A DNA stretch of 64,000 bases, taken from NCBI RefSeq assembly GCF_032884065.1, contig NC_088868.1:10726335-10790334 (forward strand). Direction: 5' to 3'. Shown here one piece after another: positions 1 through 11,089 of the stretch. This stretch comes from Artemia franciscana. Taxonomy: Eukaryota > Arthropoda > Branchiopoda > Anostraca > Artemiidae. Under the pieces are notes generated by a model. That model made no database searches. It was not told the DNA's origin and worked only from the letters and a program-made list of their open reading frames with translations. Within the stretch, counting starts at the first letter, position 1, and each line of letters starts with the position of its first letter. The position numbers and the translations under genes are program-made.

Positions 1-949
1 TTAGTTAGCTTGCCATCTATGGCAACCCTTAAATAATTTCCCATTAGTCCTAGATTATTTTGGGAGGAGGCGGGGGAAACCCCACCATCCTTTCCTTAGC
101 CCATTGTTTTTACTCTGTGATTGTTCAATTTATTCCTGTTTTTCATGTTGTTTTGACATTTTATTTTAATTTTCATTTAATTTAAAAGATTTAATTAGAT
201 TAAATTAAGTTGAAATTCCTGAAACTATCCCTATTTTTATTAAGTGATATTTCCTTTTTGGGTCTTTTTTTGTCATGTTTTGTCAATCTTTTGATTTGAA
301 ATTAATTTTAGCTCCTTTTAAATCTTTGAAAATACACACAAAAACCTTAAGAAAAAATCTATGTCTAGCTTAGGGAAAAAACTATAAAATTGAGCTAGAT
401 AAATGGAATGGAAGAGGAGTGTGCGCAGCTGTGTAGGGCTCAATCGGCTTGGTGCTGCAGTGAGTTGTTAGTAGTCGTAGTAGTAGAAATTTGACTTATT
501 AATCTAATTTACAGTTAAATAAAATTTTGTTCTCTTCCTTGAAAACGCTTTTCACTGCTTTAGAATTTTCGGTAGCTGACTCAGCACAGAAGGGTCCGAT
601 GGGGTCCATCTATTCTTTTAGGGTTTATTAATTTTCAGAAATATATGTAAATACATGAAGTTCTAAAAAATATTTCATCAAAAAGAGGCTTATCTAGAGT
701 CTAGTCCCTACTTTTAAAACAAGTAGTAAGTGTATATTATTCCCAAAGGCAAATCTTTGGGGCGTGTTTGTCATTTTTACACAAAAATTTGTTTTCGAAA
801 TAAATTTTTATTGCGAAGGTTAACTGAAACATTAGTTACCGTTGCTGAATCAGCTTTAAAAGACAAATTTTTTTCGACTGCACAGTTTAAACGTTTTGGT
901 CACTGGGCCATGGTTCATTTTATACTAGGCTGCACATATTGCAGGCAAC
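1..949. other. AT-rich DNA, no gene recognised
   Basis: I see no convincing coding segment here. A short GTAGTAG-type run lies near 468-487. An open frame at 730-969 has no recognisable motif and runs into the left arm of the neighbouring MITE, so I treat it as chance. Confidence 0.5.
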
Positions 950-1248
950 AGAGTATGGGTAACTTATAAGAGAGGGAACTGGTACTAGTGTCTTAAAAAA
1001 AATATTTTCTACACCATCTATTGTGTGGTGGCACTTGGCGTTTTTTAAAGCTCTGTAACATGTTTTCTGTCAGGAACTGAGATTCGATAATTATTCCTAC
1101 TCTAATTTTACCAACTACACTAATAAAATTAATTATTCGTACTATTACACTGAAGAAAAATGTGAAGTATCGATAAACGCTAGATGGCGTTCACAGTTTT
1201 TTCTCGACACTAGCACTATTTCCTACTCTTATAAGTTACCCATACTCT
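950..1248. mobile_element. MITE-like element with 23-bp perfect terminal inverted repeats
   Basis: The 23 bases at 950-972 are the exact reverse complement of 1226-1248, and weaker complementarity continues inward for about 25 bases. The roughly 300-bp size, lack of an ORF and long arms fit a non-autonomous DNA transposon. I could not find a clear target-site duplication, so the superfamily is not assigned. Confidence 0.6.
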
Positions 1249-3335
1249 TTGACTGGTGCTATGACATGGGCAAGTAAAAATTATTACAAATTCAGTGATG
1301 ACAGTCGCGGTAGATTTTACATTTTCATTCGATTACTGCTATTGGATTTCAAAAGATCGCCTGCAGAGCTTCAATTTTGTCAGATAAAAATACAACAATA
1401 ATACACAGCATAAATGATGTCATACTTTTTAGTCTCAAATATCCTGTTATCAGATAACGAAAATAGGATCCTTTTTACAACTTGCAAATTACTCAAAATC
1501 TTTTCGAATCAACTATCACAGATAAAGAAAATACACGCTAAAAGAAGAAAAAACAACGAGAAGAAAAGGGACCACCCTCCATAAAATATCTCATTTGATC
1601 TCCTGAAGAAACTACTTAAAGATGACCAAAGTCTAGTGCCGACTCACGCAAAGTTTCAGATGAATAGATCATGGACTTTTGATTTCACTTGTTGCACAAA
1701 CAACAAAGGAGATAACAAAATGACAAAATCTTAAACACATTAAACAGTAAACCAAAAACTGAACTGGAGAGTACTTTTACTAGAGTTAAAGAAATTCATA
1801 ATTTTCAAACCCCTTGTAAGAACACCAGACATAGTATTTGGTACATACATTTTTTCTTATTATTTTAATTTTTTATGGGGGGTAAATTATGTATGTTTTT
1901 TATTTAGAATCCTTGCCTGACAAGCGGTCTTAGATTTTGGAGAAAATATCAGTTTAGCCTTTGACATCACCAAGTTTATCTTTGTTGCTGAATCATTTTT
2001 ACTTTTTGTAATTTTCCAAATGAAAAAATGCAAAAATTAAGTTTTTTCGAATTTTAGGAAATCAATCGGTCTCCTGTCTTCATAATGGCATCCTTTTGAA
2101 GCTTTGAGAGGCATTTTTTCCTAAAAATCTTTTACGCAAAATTTGTTTTATAAGAAACAGTAACAACACTGACTAGATCGACAGTGAGCTACATCACCGA
2201 TTTCATATTTGTTGTTGAATAATTACTTCTTTGCGGTATGACTAACAAAAGAGATACAATAGATATTTCCAAAAAAAGTCGTGAAAAAATTAATTGATCC
2301 TAGATATAAGGCACTGAGCGAATATTTAAAACGCGACCCACAGGAGAAATTAAAAGGCCTGTTTTAGCTTATGGACTAGGATAGAATTTAAACTGGAAGT
2401 ACCTCTTATCTGCGCGGGCTTTCTATAGGAGTATAAATCTAGTTTATCACTATGAAGAACAATTAAAGGATCTACGAAAAGTATGTTACTTGTACTATCA
2501 GTATCTATAGAAAACTGAAGTTTCTCAGTTTTTATCCAGTGCAAAAGAAGCTAGCGTCTAGAATATGCCTTTTGTTTTTGAACTTATTCAAAAGTTATAA
2601 ATTTTTCTATCTCATCTGAATTTAAGACTCCAATTTCTTGTCAAAGAGGGTATAATAAATATATACCCAATGGTATATTAAATACCAAGTGATAATGACA
2701 ACTACAAAGTGAAATAGTTGCCGCAACTCCAACGCCTCGTGCCGGACACAGAACAATTTCAGCAGGTATCGTCAATACTTGATATTTCATTTAGCACCAT
2801 CAACTCAAGTAACTAAGTTGACATTATCACTGGACAAGACTATTATGAGAATAATGATTTTCTCTTAATTTTTTCTATGCATGTCTGTGATAAAAACTGT
2901 TTTGTAATGCAGAAACTATTACAACAAGCTGCTGCTTAGAATTCTGGTCTGAGAAAACTGAGACAGGCAAGGTTTGTGAAGTCATTATTCACACGGCACT
3001 TCGTCTCAAAATGGTATTAGGCATTCCAGTAAGAGTCATATCAGCAGTCAGTTTATTTGTGCAAAATTTAAAAGATGTGTTGCATAGGACAAGATACAAA
3101 ATTTTTTTTAATTTTTTTTATACACCAGTGCAAGTACAAGAAATGAGTATTCGAGAACATAAATATGTCCCTGTTAATACTTAACCTAAGTTTCAGAGGT
3201 TCGGAACCCGTTTTAACCTTAGCAGAGGCTCACGAACTACTAAAAAGATTGCTCTAGTATTTTCGTTATTAAATCGAATTTTTAACTCTAAAACTCTTCT
3301 TCTTTCGAAAAATTTTTCTTCATCAAGAGTCATCT
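1249..3335. other. AT-rich DNA, no gene recognised
   Basis: No domain or exon-like segment is visible on either strand. A 15-of-16 inverted pair lies at 2689-2704 and 2817-2832; it is too short to call an element. The half-site at about 2680-2692 resembles the right half of the terminal hairpin of the array at 9138-10720. Confidence 0.4.
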
Positions 3336-3337
3336 CC

Positions 3338-3638
3338 ATAGCCATGATATACGAGGGGCATCAAATCTGGTACACCCATTTAGAAATACGGTTAAAGGTT
3401 CTTTTGTAATTGGAAATTTTGCCCCCTCTGTATGGGATATTATTCCAATTGAAACAAGAAATTCGAGTCACCTGAAATCCTTCAAGGCTACAGTTAAGAG
3501 ATTATTCCTTGCCAAAGAAAATTATGTTTGTATGTAGTTTATGTGTTTGCATGTTGGTTTTTGGGGCTTTCTTAGCAGGTGCTGCAAAGTGTTTTGTATA
3601 CATTTTTAAAATAAAATGTATCTTATCTTATCATTATC
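3338..3638 (+). pseudogene. 3' end of a LINE (ORF2 C-terminus plus tail)
   Basis: An open segment of about 65 codons ends at the stop 3535-3537. It has the layout of the extreme C-terminus of many non-LTR ORF2 proteins: an arginine followed by SFVIGN, a tryptophan in SVWDIIP, then LKSFKATVKRLF, matching the usual 'SF...G...WN.LP......S...FK..VK' pattern. About 80 bases later comes a short TATCT-type simple repeat (about 3616-3638), as expected for a LINE 3' tail. Everything upstream (endonuclease and RT) is missing, so this is a 5'-truncated insertion. The clade cannot be fixed from so little. Confidence 0.55.
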
Positions 3639-3820
3639 ATTTCGGAAACACGATTAAAAACTAAGGTGGTATTAGGAAAGATAAAGATCTAAGAGTTAGT
3701 AAAAAGTTGGCTAACAAATCTTTCAAACAAATATGAAATATACCCCTTATTTATTTTAATCCTATACACTTTTTTTTACAATTTTTACAGCTGTAAATTA
3801 CACACTCGCAATACAGAGTA

Positions 3821-3925
3821 AATTACATTTACACATACACTATAATTTTTGTGACTTGTCACGAATGAACGGTCGTAGAATCTTGGAAAAGTGCCAAGGA
3901 AATAGTTATTAAACCAAGAAATATC
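3821..3925 (+). repeat. Direct repeat, copy 1 of 2
   Basis: About 100 bases here recur at 4175-4275 in the same orientation with roughly 90 percent identity, 354 bp apart. No coding potential is evident. Confidence 0.65.
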
Positions 3926-4174
3926 CTCCTCGTGAAACCAGTTTTATTCTTGGAACTTGTTGCGTGCTGATTTTTGTTCATGAAACTTAATTAAAACTTA
4001 AAACTGAATAGTGCTACTCTTCCCAGAAGATATAATCACACCACTGGATAGGAAACTACTATTTTAAAGAAGAGAAATGAACTAATTCCAAAACAGGAAC
4101 GGGAATCTACCTCTATCTCCCCAAAGTTAAATTGTCCTGCAATTAACTGATGTGCAGCTAAGACATATCGTAGA

Positions 4175-4275
4175 AATTACATTTACACATGCAATATAAT
4201 TTTTGTGCCTTGTCATGAACGAACTGTCGTAGAATCTTGGAAAAGTACCAAGGAAATAGCTATTAAACCAATAAG
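4175..4275 (+). repeat. Direct repeat, copy 2 of 2
   Basis: Second copy of the segment at 3821-3925. The 250-bp spacer between the copies contains nothing I recognise. The pair could be a small local duplication or two ends of an unknown element. Confidence 0.65.
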
Positions 4276-4717
4276 TTTTTAAATTATACCGGGTTTTAAC
4301 AAGTTAAGTTTAAGAACGCACAAAACAAAACTTAGGAAACTACGAAAATAACAACACCTTCATGTGTTTGCTATATTCAAACAGTATGGATTGACCTAGT
4401 CATTTTAGGATCTCAATTCGAAATAAAATTTTGGGATGTTCAAAAAAAATTCCTTGCAAAATGTGTTTATGGTTTAAGAGTTAGGATTTTTCTCCTCTTG
4501 TTTTTCTTCCACTAATATACAGTTTATTAATTTTTTATTAAAATCTAGCCTACTGATTTATCATTTATGCTACAAAATTTATTAACTAATGTAATCGTGA
4601 CTGATTAAACTGTATTTGTTCAGTATTTTATTTCTTTTTATGTTATTACCTTTCTTTTATTTTGTAGAAGGGTTTTCAATTACCTTAAATATACTTAAAG
4701 AAATGACAAAAACTTAC

Positions 4718-4798
4718 GTTCATGTTTGGGTGATAAATTAGGATGTGATGTACTTCCCAAAACGTCTTCATTCTCATTTGGGAACGTGTCTTCAGCCT
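4718..4798 (-). CDS. Candidate 81-nt internal coding exon, unrecognised
   Basis: Read on the minus strand, a T-run ending in AG (acceptor at 4799-4800) precedes 81 nt that end at a good donor (gtaagt, from 4717 down). The frame starting with two leading bases is open and encodes an acidic, Ser/Pro/Asn-rich segment beginning AEDTFPNENEDVLG. The length is a multiple of three and the phase matches the donor of the candidate exon at 7696-7738. I know no family for it. It may be a chance open stretch between chance splice signals; transcript evidence would decide. Confidence 0.28.
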
Positions 4799-5159
4799 CT
4801 AAAAAAAATTCTAAAATTTCAATTCCTAGAAAACGGTTCAAAACTTAACACAATTTTCACGCAGCACTTTAAATATGATTTTAAAAGTTTGAAAAAACGA
4901 TGTTTTCATAAATGAGGAAAATTCATAATCATCTCACAAATAACTAAAGACACGTCTATCCAAATTCCACACGTGGTTCCATATTTTGAAAATTTCCTAG
5001 TTTCGAAAACCTCTTGGTTCCTTTCTGTGCATGTAAAAGACTTAAACACATTTAAGCATTTCATAAGGAAGTATTTCATACTTCCACCATCTACATCAAT
5101 CAGCAGAAATACTAGGCATTACAACAAACTAGAACGCCGTGCGAACTGATTCGCAAACT

Positions 5160-5250
5160 CCTTTGTACCATATTTCGTAAGTGCACTTAACAAGTGAATT
5201 GAAAGTTGCATCATATTTCGTAAGTGTATCTAACTAGTGACCATTTTGTG
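5160..5250 (+). repeat. Short imperfect tandem repeat, about 45-bp period
   Basis: The phrase 'catatttcgtaagtg' occurs twice about 45 bases apart, with partly conserved surroundings. Only two units are present and no function is apparent. Confidence 0.4.
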
Positions 5251-5268
5251 ATTGCAAAGTAGCATAAT

Positions 5269-5442
5269 TTAACGTTCATTTTTGAGTGCTACGATAGCTA
5301 TTTCATTAAACGAATACGAATACGAAAAAGCGTCTTCATTCTTCTTATAAATTTGCTCAATTCGGTATTTAGCGTTAGCAGCGAATTTGTAATAGGCTGT
5401 CAGTGGATTCTTGACCTGTAACCATTCCTCTTTCAAAGCCAT
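5269..5442 (-). CDS. Short open frame of 57 codons, unrecognised
   Basis: On the minus strand a frame runs from an ATG at 5440-5442 to TAA at 5269-5271. It is open for a further 11 codons upstream, after a TAG, through the residues CTECKHFCIKLY. The product is mixed and hydrophilic, starting MALKEEWLQVKNPLTAYYKF, with none of the poly-Lys/Asn/Ile bias of chance frames in this DNA. I do not recognise it. It could be an exon, a transposon remnant or chance. There is no promoter or neighbouring gene to support expression. Confidence 0.22.
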   Translation of the reverse strand: MALKEEWLQVKNPLTAYYKFAANAKYRIEQIYKKNEDAFSYSYSFNEIAIVALKNER

Positions 5443-6049
5443 ATATAACTTTATACAGAAATGTTTACACTCAGTACACTAGTAGAGCCGCCTTGTCCGA
5501 GACTCCTGTATAGGAAACTTACAGTCTTAACTGACAGTACTACCGACAGCAGCAGTAGTTTCTAAGAAATATGTGATATCAGAATCAAGCCTAAAAAGAA
5601 TTAAGATTTTCTACGTAACGTCAACACGTCTTCTAATAATGTAAGTTTTATTAAAACTATATATCTCTGGTAGAAAAGGGGAGTAGTTAAATGGTTTCCT
5701 AAGATTTTTGGGAAAGTGGATGTCAGCTTCTAGAGAAATAGAGAGATATGAGATCCCTTTATTGATCAATTCACAAAACAAAAAATAATATTAAACAAAA
5801 TCCGCTACTTCTAAAAGGTCAAATACCTAGTGTGTAGTGACTCAATTAATCAATTCAACTTACTGGCTTGAACAACAAAGACAATATGTCGGCTTCAAAA
5901 ACAAATTTAAGAACAAGGCCCATTATACCGAAAAAACTACATATTTAACAGAAAGTTAAGGAATCTCTAAAAGTAAATGAGGGGACGAATAAAAAAGTCA
6001 CAAAACTAAGCTAAGCTAATCAAAGCTAAGGATTAAAATGAATATAAGA
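5443..6049. other. No gene recognised
   Basis: AT-rich sequence with no motif, exon-like frame or long repeat that I can see on either strand. Confidence 0.4.
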
Positions 6050-6330
6050 CATAAATCTTTGTCTCTCTCTGGAAGATGTACCTTTTTGTGGCACGGGCAT
6101 AGCATTAGACACGGATTCAACCCCAGTTGTGACCAGTTATTTAGTTTGGGACGGGGGTCAGTGGCGTGACTCTGTAAGCTCAGCCAGAGTCGACCCAGCT
6201 CTAATTGGGTACCTGGAAAAATCTGGGGAAGGAAAGCAGGAAGGGTGTGCGAAAGCACATGACGATTGGCCCCCAGCCCCCCATTGCACTTCTTGGCTGA
6301 AGGACCATGAAACATAGATCAGCAGAGCCG
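6050..6330 (-). mobile_element. SINE-like element with tRNA-like and shared central-domain features
   Basis: This is an island of higher GC content in AT-rich DNA. On the minus strand it contains 'ccaggtacccaatt' then 'agctgggtcgactctgg' and, further on, 'ggggttgaatcc'. From memory this order resembles the conserved domain of several invertebrate SINE families (a gtaccc/agctgggt block followed by a tRNA B-box-like ggattcgaaccc block). A (TTAC)n run follows at 6352-6373. Open frames of 62 and 99 codons inside it are incidental. A search of SINE libraries would be needed to name it. Confidence 0.45.
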
Positions 6331-6351
6331 GTTTACACCTTTAGGGTCTAG

Positions 6352-6373
6352 TTTACTTACTTACTTACTTACT
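6352..6373. repeat. (TTAC)n microsatellite
   Basis: About five tandem TTAC units immediately beside the SINE-like element, possibly part of its tail or target region. Confidence 0.8.
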
Positions 6374-7695
6374 AATTACCTTTTTGTAGCAAGGGAAGAA
6401 GGAAAGCGCAGAAAAATGCAAATAATAGGAAATTTAGAGGAATATTTAAAAAACGGTAATAGTTCTTAAGATTTCGAGAGAGTAGAAACTCCCTTCCTTT
6501 TGCAAGGCCGTTTTTTTTAATAGTTATGTGGGGAAAATATTGACCTAAATCAATAAACAGGCGAGGGGACAGTAAAGCGGGGTATAGAAGGAAAAGTGTA
6601 AATGTTTATATAGAAATGTTGTCTCTGTTTGGAAGATACACCTTTTTGTAGCATGGGAAGATTCGAGATAATTTGTTTCCTTCATTGGCAAAAACTCTTA
6701 AAGAAAGTACTATATCAGGATATTAGGATTATGAGCTGAAACACAATTACAGGTGATTTTTCTTTTCTTTTTTTATCTTTTTTTGTTTTGATGTTTTCAG
6801 AGTACCTTTATTGATTTTTATCTAAATAATAACAATATCATACATATCGCAGAGGAAAAAGATATTGGATTTTTCTTAATGATCTAGGTGAAGAACCAAC
6901 CCCTGGGAATCAGGCAGCAGAGTCATACAAATATGAGTATAATATAATATTCCCGGGAAATAGCTATTCAAAACATATGTATTCTACATTATCTTGTCAA
7001 AAGAGGCATATGTTACATCTTCTTATATATGAAGACGTAGTTATTGTCAAAAACTGGATTTTATTTTGATAGTAGCATACATATTACTGCTTAAAAAAGG
7101 CACAAGATACGGAAATTTCCTTTAAAATCACCCTTATACAGCTCTCAGTGATGTTCCAGTCCCTTGCTAGTAGGATGAAAAAACGGAAAAAGAGGATATA
7201 ACATTGCTTTAGTGCTACCCATGCAAGGCTGTTGTCCAAGGTGAGGGCTGGGAATTTTGTACATCCGGTTATGAACAATAGAAATTCCAATGGTGTACTT
7301 CTTGCAACACCCATTTGAGGGGTCTCAGTTTTTTTTTAAATTCCTATAAATTTGTTTTCACAACAAACTTTACTATCAAGACTAATTGAAAGAATAGTTG
7401 TGGTACCATTCTGGAATAAGCTTTAACTTTTTTTCACTTGGCTGTGTTTGTTTTAATGTGCTTTTAAATTTCAGGCAACTGTGGGTTAAATTTTGTTCTT
7501 CACAAGGTTTCAGGGAATGCTGCGACCATGATGAAGAAACATTCTGATGTGGCCTAGTTTTCGGCTGAGGGATGCTTTTAACATAGCTAGCTTTTTTGTA
7601 TTTCACAGGCAAAAATAGTAAAAATAAATGCTTGAAAAAAATTAAAAATAAAGCACTTGCTTTTGTATGGCTATATTGTCAGAATTACTAATTAC
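6374..7695. other. No gene recognised
   Basis: A phrase near 6625-6655 ('ttggaagatacaccttttt') also occurs at about 6070 and in part at 6380, so a small dispersed repeat is present. Minus-strand open frames at 7084-7314 and 7382-7612 show no recognised domain. Confidence 0.35.
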
Positions 7696-7738
7696 CTTGC
7701 TTAATGGCAGAGTAACCAGAAAGGTCAGTTGTGTCCAT
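7696..7738 (-). CDS. Candidate first coding exon, unrecognised
   Basis: On the minus strand an ATG (7736-7738) opens MDTTDLSGYSAIKQ and runs into a splice-donor-like 'gtaatt' after one base of the next codon. In the same frame the sequence stays open upstream only to MFV and is then stopped, so this could be a short initiating exon. The words 'TDLSGYSA' recall the start of an ankyrin repeat, but 14 residues are too few for a call. The donor phase fits the candidate exon at 4718-4798. Confidence 0.2.
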
Positions 7739-7974
7739 TACAAACATACATCAATACCAATCAAGACAATCCCGCAGCTAGTTGCCTTAGCCCAATTACT
7801 CTTTCAGATAATTTGGAGCCTCCAGACACTGAGTAGGTAACAAATCGGAATATTCTATCTTCAAAAAAGGAACAAAGAACATAAAACCTAGAAAAAGTTT
7901 AAGAAAATATTACAAAAACAAAGATAAAAACAGCAATATCAACAGATTAGATGTCAAATTCATGTATCAGATGA

Positions 7975-8095
7975 ACGACGCTTCTTGACTACTAAGGTCC
8001 CTGCGTCGGCCCTGCAGTGCATTGCTGCAGCATGATTCGATCTCAGGGTCCCGTATTACCAAGCTAAGGTCAAACCCACTGCGCCACCACAGGAC
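7975..8095 (-). mobile_element. tRNA-derived SINE head
   Basis: Read on the minus strand from about 8095, the sequence begins 'gtggtggcgcagtgg', containing an A-box match (rc of 8076-8086). It continues through 'ttagcttggtaatacggg' to a B-box-like 'agatcgaatc' (rc of 8035-8044). The roughly 30-bp spacing is right for a Pol III internal promoter. It does not fold as a full tRNA with a clear acceptor stem, and no poly-A or simple-repeat tail is obvious, so a truncated SINE fits better than a tRNA gene. Confidence 0.5.
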
Positions 8096-8099
8096 TTAA

Positions 8100-8823
8100 A
8101 TTCATGTATATGATTCACTGCTGTTTGAAAAATTAAAGGCAAACATTTTCAATCTTAGTGATTACTAGGACCATTGGGTAAATAGTGCAACTGAGCACAC
8201 CAAAATTACTTTTTAATAGAAGCCTAATGATTTATCCTAAAGAGTTCATGAAAAGTAACAGAGGTTAGGAGGGCAACTATTCAAAACAGTTTGAATTATT
8301 CAGATTATATAGATTAGTTATACATGCTAGCCCCAACAAATTCAGAAGAGACATCATGTGAACAAAAAAATGAGGCATTTGAAAAATGGAGCAAAAATAA
8401 ATTGATGCACAGGAAACAAAGACACTAAAATGGACAAGCAGCACTTATTTGTAAATAAGCTATTTTTATTTTAGAGTGACTGTCATCACAGCTGGTATTT
8501 ACCTAGTGATCCATACAGTAATACTAAATGACAATAATTCTAGCTAAATAAAAGTAACACTAATAAGAGTAAAAGATGAAGTAAAACAATATAATATATA
8601 AATTCTATTCAGCATAAACACCAATAATTTTCTTTATAGATGTAAAAATGTATGTTTACCATGCCAAAACTGTTAAATAGGGCTCCAAATTCCTGCCACA
8701 GCAGACCCAATTCTGAGACTTGATGTTATATATTTAGAAAAACGGGAATGAAGTATTCCAGAGTAATAAATAATCTAAAAATTTGGAAGTACCCAATACA
8801 TTAAAAGTGAAATCTTATTATTT
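8100..8823. other. AT-rich DNA, no gene recognised
   Basis: I see no coding segment, repeat unit or inverted structure here beyond AT-rich background. Confidence 0.4.
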
Positions 8824-9025
8824 AAATTGGCTAAGTGGAAAATACAACCATTGATTTTTTTTTAACAAAAAAGGAACTTAATTTTTAATGAAAAAGATCT
8901 CCATATGCCCCTATGTAGTTTCAGTACTTAGCCTATATTAACTTTGAAAAGGCATATGTGTAAAAAATCAGTTCCTTTTTTGATTTTAAGCAATCATTGG
9001 TTGTATATTTCCACTTAGCCAATTT
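8824..9025. mobile_element. MITE-like inverted-repeat element, about 200 bp
   Basis: The arm 8824-8878 is an imperfect reverse complement of 8970-9025 (outer ends 'aaattggctaagtgg' and 'ccacttagccaattt'). The centre of about 90 bp has no ORF. No target-site duplication is certain. Confidence 0.6.
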
Positions 9026-9137
9026 AAAGAAGATTATATTTTATTTCGGTAGAATACAAAACAATTGAAGAAAAAATCATCGAGCTGAATAAAATATAAA
9101 TTCCCAGGTAGAACAAGAGCCAAGAGATTCTTCCCAG

Positions 9138-10720
9138 TAAGTTTCATTATGGTCTCTCCACTCTAAGCCTTTTCCAAGATTTCCGGTTTCCCCCTCCGAA
9201 ACCCCCCTATGTCAACGGACCGGGTTGGTATTTGAAATAAGAGCTCTGAAACACGACATCCTTCTAAATTTTAAATTTCATTAAGATCCGATAACCTGTT
9301 CGTAAGTTAAAAATATCTAATTTTTCCGAATTAACCGTCATTCCAATCCCCCCATATGGTCAAATAGGGGAAGCGACTATTTCTAACTTAATCTGGTTGG
9401 GTCCCTGATATGCCTGCCAACTTTCAGCAATCGCTATATTGATCATGTATCTAGTTTCGGATCTTCTTAATGTAAAAGACCTCTCGTACCCTAAGCGAGA
9501 ATCATAGTCCAAGACCACAAGCCATATTTAATAAGAACAATCATTTGTTTTATCGACAAATAAAATTCTTCTCAACTATCTTGTTCGTTCGCTCGCTCCC
9601 CCCTTCCCCAGATGGTAGAATCGAGGAAGAGGATATTTATAATTTAATCTAGTCTGGGCCCTGATACGCATGCCAACATTCATCATCCTAGCTTATCTGG
9701 AAGTGCCCAAACTAGTAAATCCCCCCGAACTCTCCCAAAGAGAGCGGCTCCGGTTCGGTTATGTGAATAACGTATCTAGGACATGTGCTTATTTTTCCCA
9801 CCAAGTTCCATCTCGATCTCTACACTCCAAACATTTTCCAAGATTTCCGGTTTCCCCCTCCAACTCCCCTCAATGTCACTGGATCCGGTCGGAATTTAAA
9901 ATAAGAGCTCTGAGACACGAGGTCCTTGCTAAATATTAAATTTAAGATCCAATCACCCTTTCGGAAGTTAAAAATACCTCATTTTTTTAATTTTTCCGAA
10001 TTACCGAATTAGGTGCCCCCCAACTCTCCCAAAGAGAGCGGATCCGTTTCGGTTATGTCAATAACGTTTCTAGGACATTAGCTTATTTTCCCCACCAAGT
10101 TTCATCCCGATCTCTCCACTCTAGGTGTTTTCCAAGATTTCCCCCCCCCTCCAACTCTTCCCAATGACAATTGATCCGTTCGGGATTTAAAATAAGAGGT
10201 CTGAGTTACGATGTCTTTCTGAATATCAAATTTCATTAAGTTCCGATCACTAAATCGTTAAAAATACCTTATTTTTTCTAATTTTACCGAATTACCCCCA
10301 CCCCCAATTCTCTCAAAAAGAGTGGATCCTTTCCGGTATGTCAAATCACGTATCTAGGACTTGTGGTCATTTTTGCCACCAAGTTTCATACTAATCCCTC
10401 CACTCTAAGCGTTTTCCAAGATTTCCGGTTTCCCCCTTCAACTCCCCCCAATATCACCGGATCTAGTCGGGATCTAAAATAAAATCTCTGAGACACAAGG
10501 TCCTTCTAAATATCAAATTTCATTAAGATCGGATCACCCGTTCGCAAGTTAAAAATATCTCATTTTTCTTTTTCCAGATTAACCATCCCCCCATTCCCTC
10601 CAGATGGTCAAATCGGGGAAAGGGCTATTTATAATTTAATTTAGTGTGGTCCCTGATACGGCTGCCAAAATTCATCGTTCTAGCTTATCTGGAAGTACCC
10701 ACTTGGTAAATACCAAGTGC
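9138..10720 (+). repeat. Array of about 290-bp units with a terminal hairpin (CpG-rich copy)
   Basis: Units containing 'caagtttcat...gatccctccactctaagcgttttccaagattt' recur at 9138, 9802, 10096 and 10380 (spacing 284-294 bp where units are complete). Each unit has a C-run, a 'gagagcggatcc' phrase and a 'taagttaaaaatac' phrase. A distinct tail block with 'gatggtcaaatcgggg' and 'ccctgatacg' appears near 9600-9680 and again at 10600-10720. The end is a perfect 9-bp hairpin at 10700-10719. A homologous array is at 27425-28926. Tandem core repeats plus a 3' hairpin recall non-autonomous Helitron-like elements, but I see no canonical CTRR end. Confidence 0.7.
10700..10719. other. Terminal hairpin of the 290-bp array
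   Basis: 'cacttggta' and 'taccaagtg' form a perfect 9-bp stem with a 2-nt loop, followed by 'ccataaaa'. A slightly mutated version ends the second array at 28899-28918, which suggests that this is a real element terminus. Confidence 0.65.
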
Positions 10721-11089
10721 CATAAAAAAACAGTAATTATGAAGTAAATACTGCAAGAACACAGCCCAACACTTTTTTTTGTAAAATACGAGCAGAAATA
10801 AAATGAAAACTACTTTATAATATTCTGTAAACCAAAGGAAGAGCAGTCAGTATACTCAGACTTGTTTTTTTTTTCGGTAGAATTACACACAGTTGTAGTT
10901 ATTATTATTATTATTATTCAAAAAGAAAAGAAAACACATAACAACAATAATAATAAAGATCCTAGAAGCGAACTTGTTAAGGACCAAAACAACAAAAAAT
11001 TGTAAATGAAAAAGAGAGAGAAAAAAAAAAGAAAAGAGAAAACAAGGGTAATTAAAGCAAATTGAACAAACATTTAGAGAAATATAATA
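10721..11089 (-). mobile_element. 3' UTR and (AAT)n tail of the minus-strand LINE
   Basis: Downstream of the ORF2 stop (11090-11092) come about 170 bp without coding potential, then seven ATT/AAT units at 10898-10918. On the LINE's own strand this is an (AAT)n tail, a normal 3' end for several non-LTR families. The element's 3' boundary is therefore near 10896. Bases 10721-10895 lie between this end and the array hairpin and show nothing else. Confidence 0.6.

Noticed and set aside
730..969. 79-codon open frame on the plus strand
   Set aside because: No motif, no splice context, and it ends inside the MITE arm. Likely chance.
8034..8095. A functional tRNA gene
   Set aside because: A and B boxes are present but no convincing cloverleaf with acceptor stem can be drawn.
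9670..9939. 89-codon frame in the first 290-bp array
   Set aside because: Lies wholly in the non-coding array and is not conserved between units.
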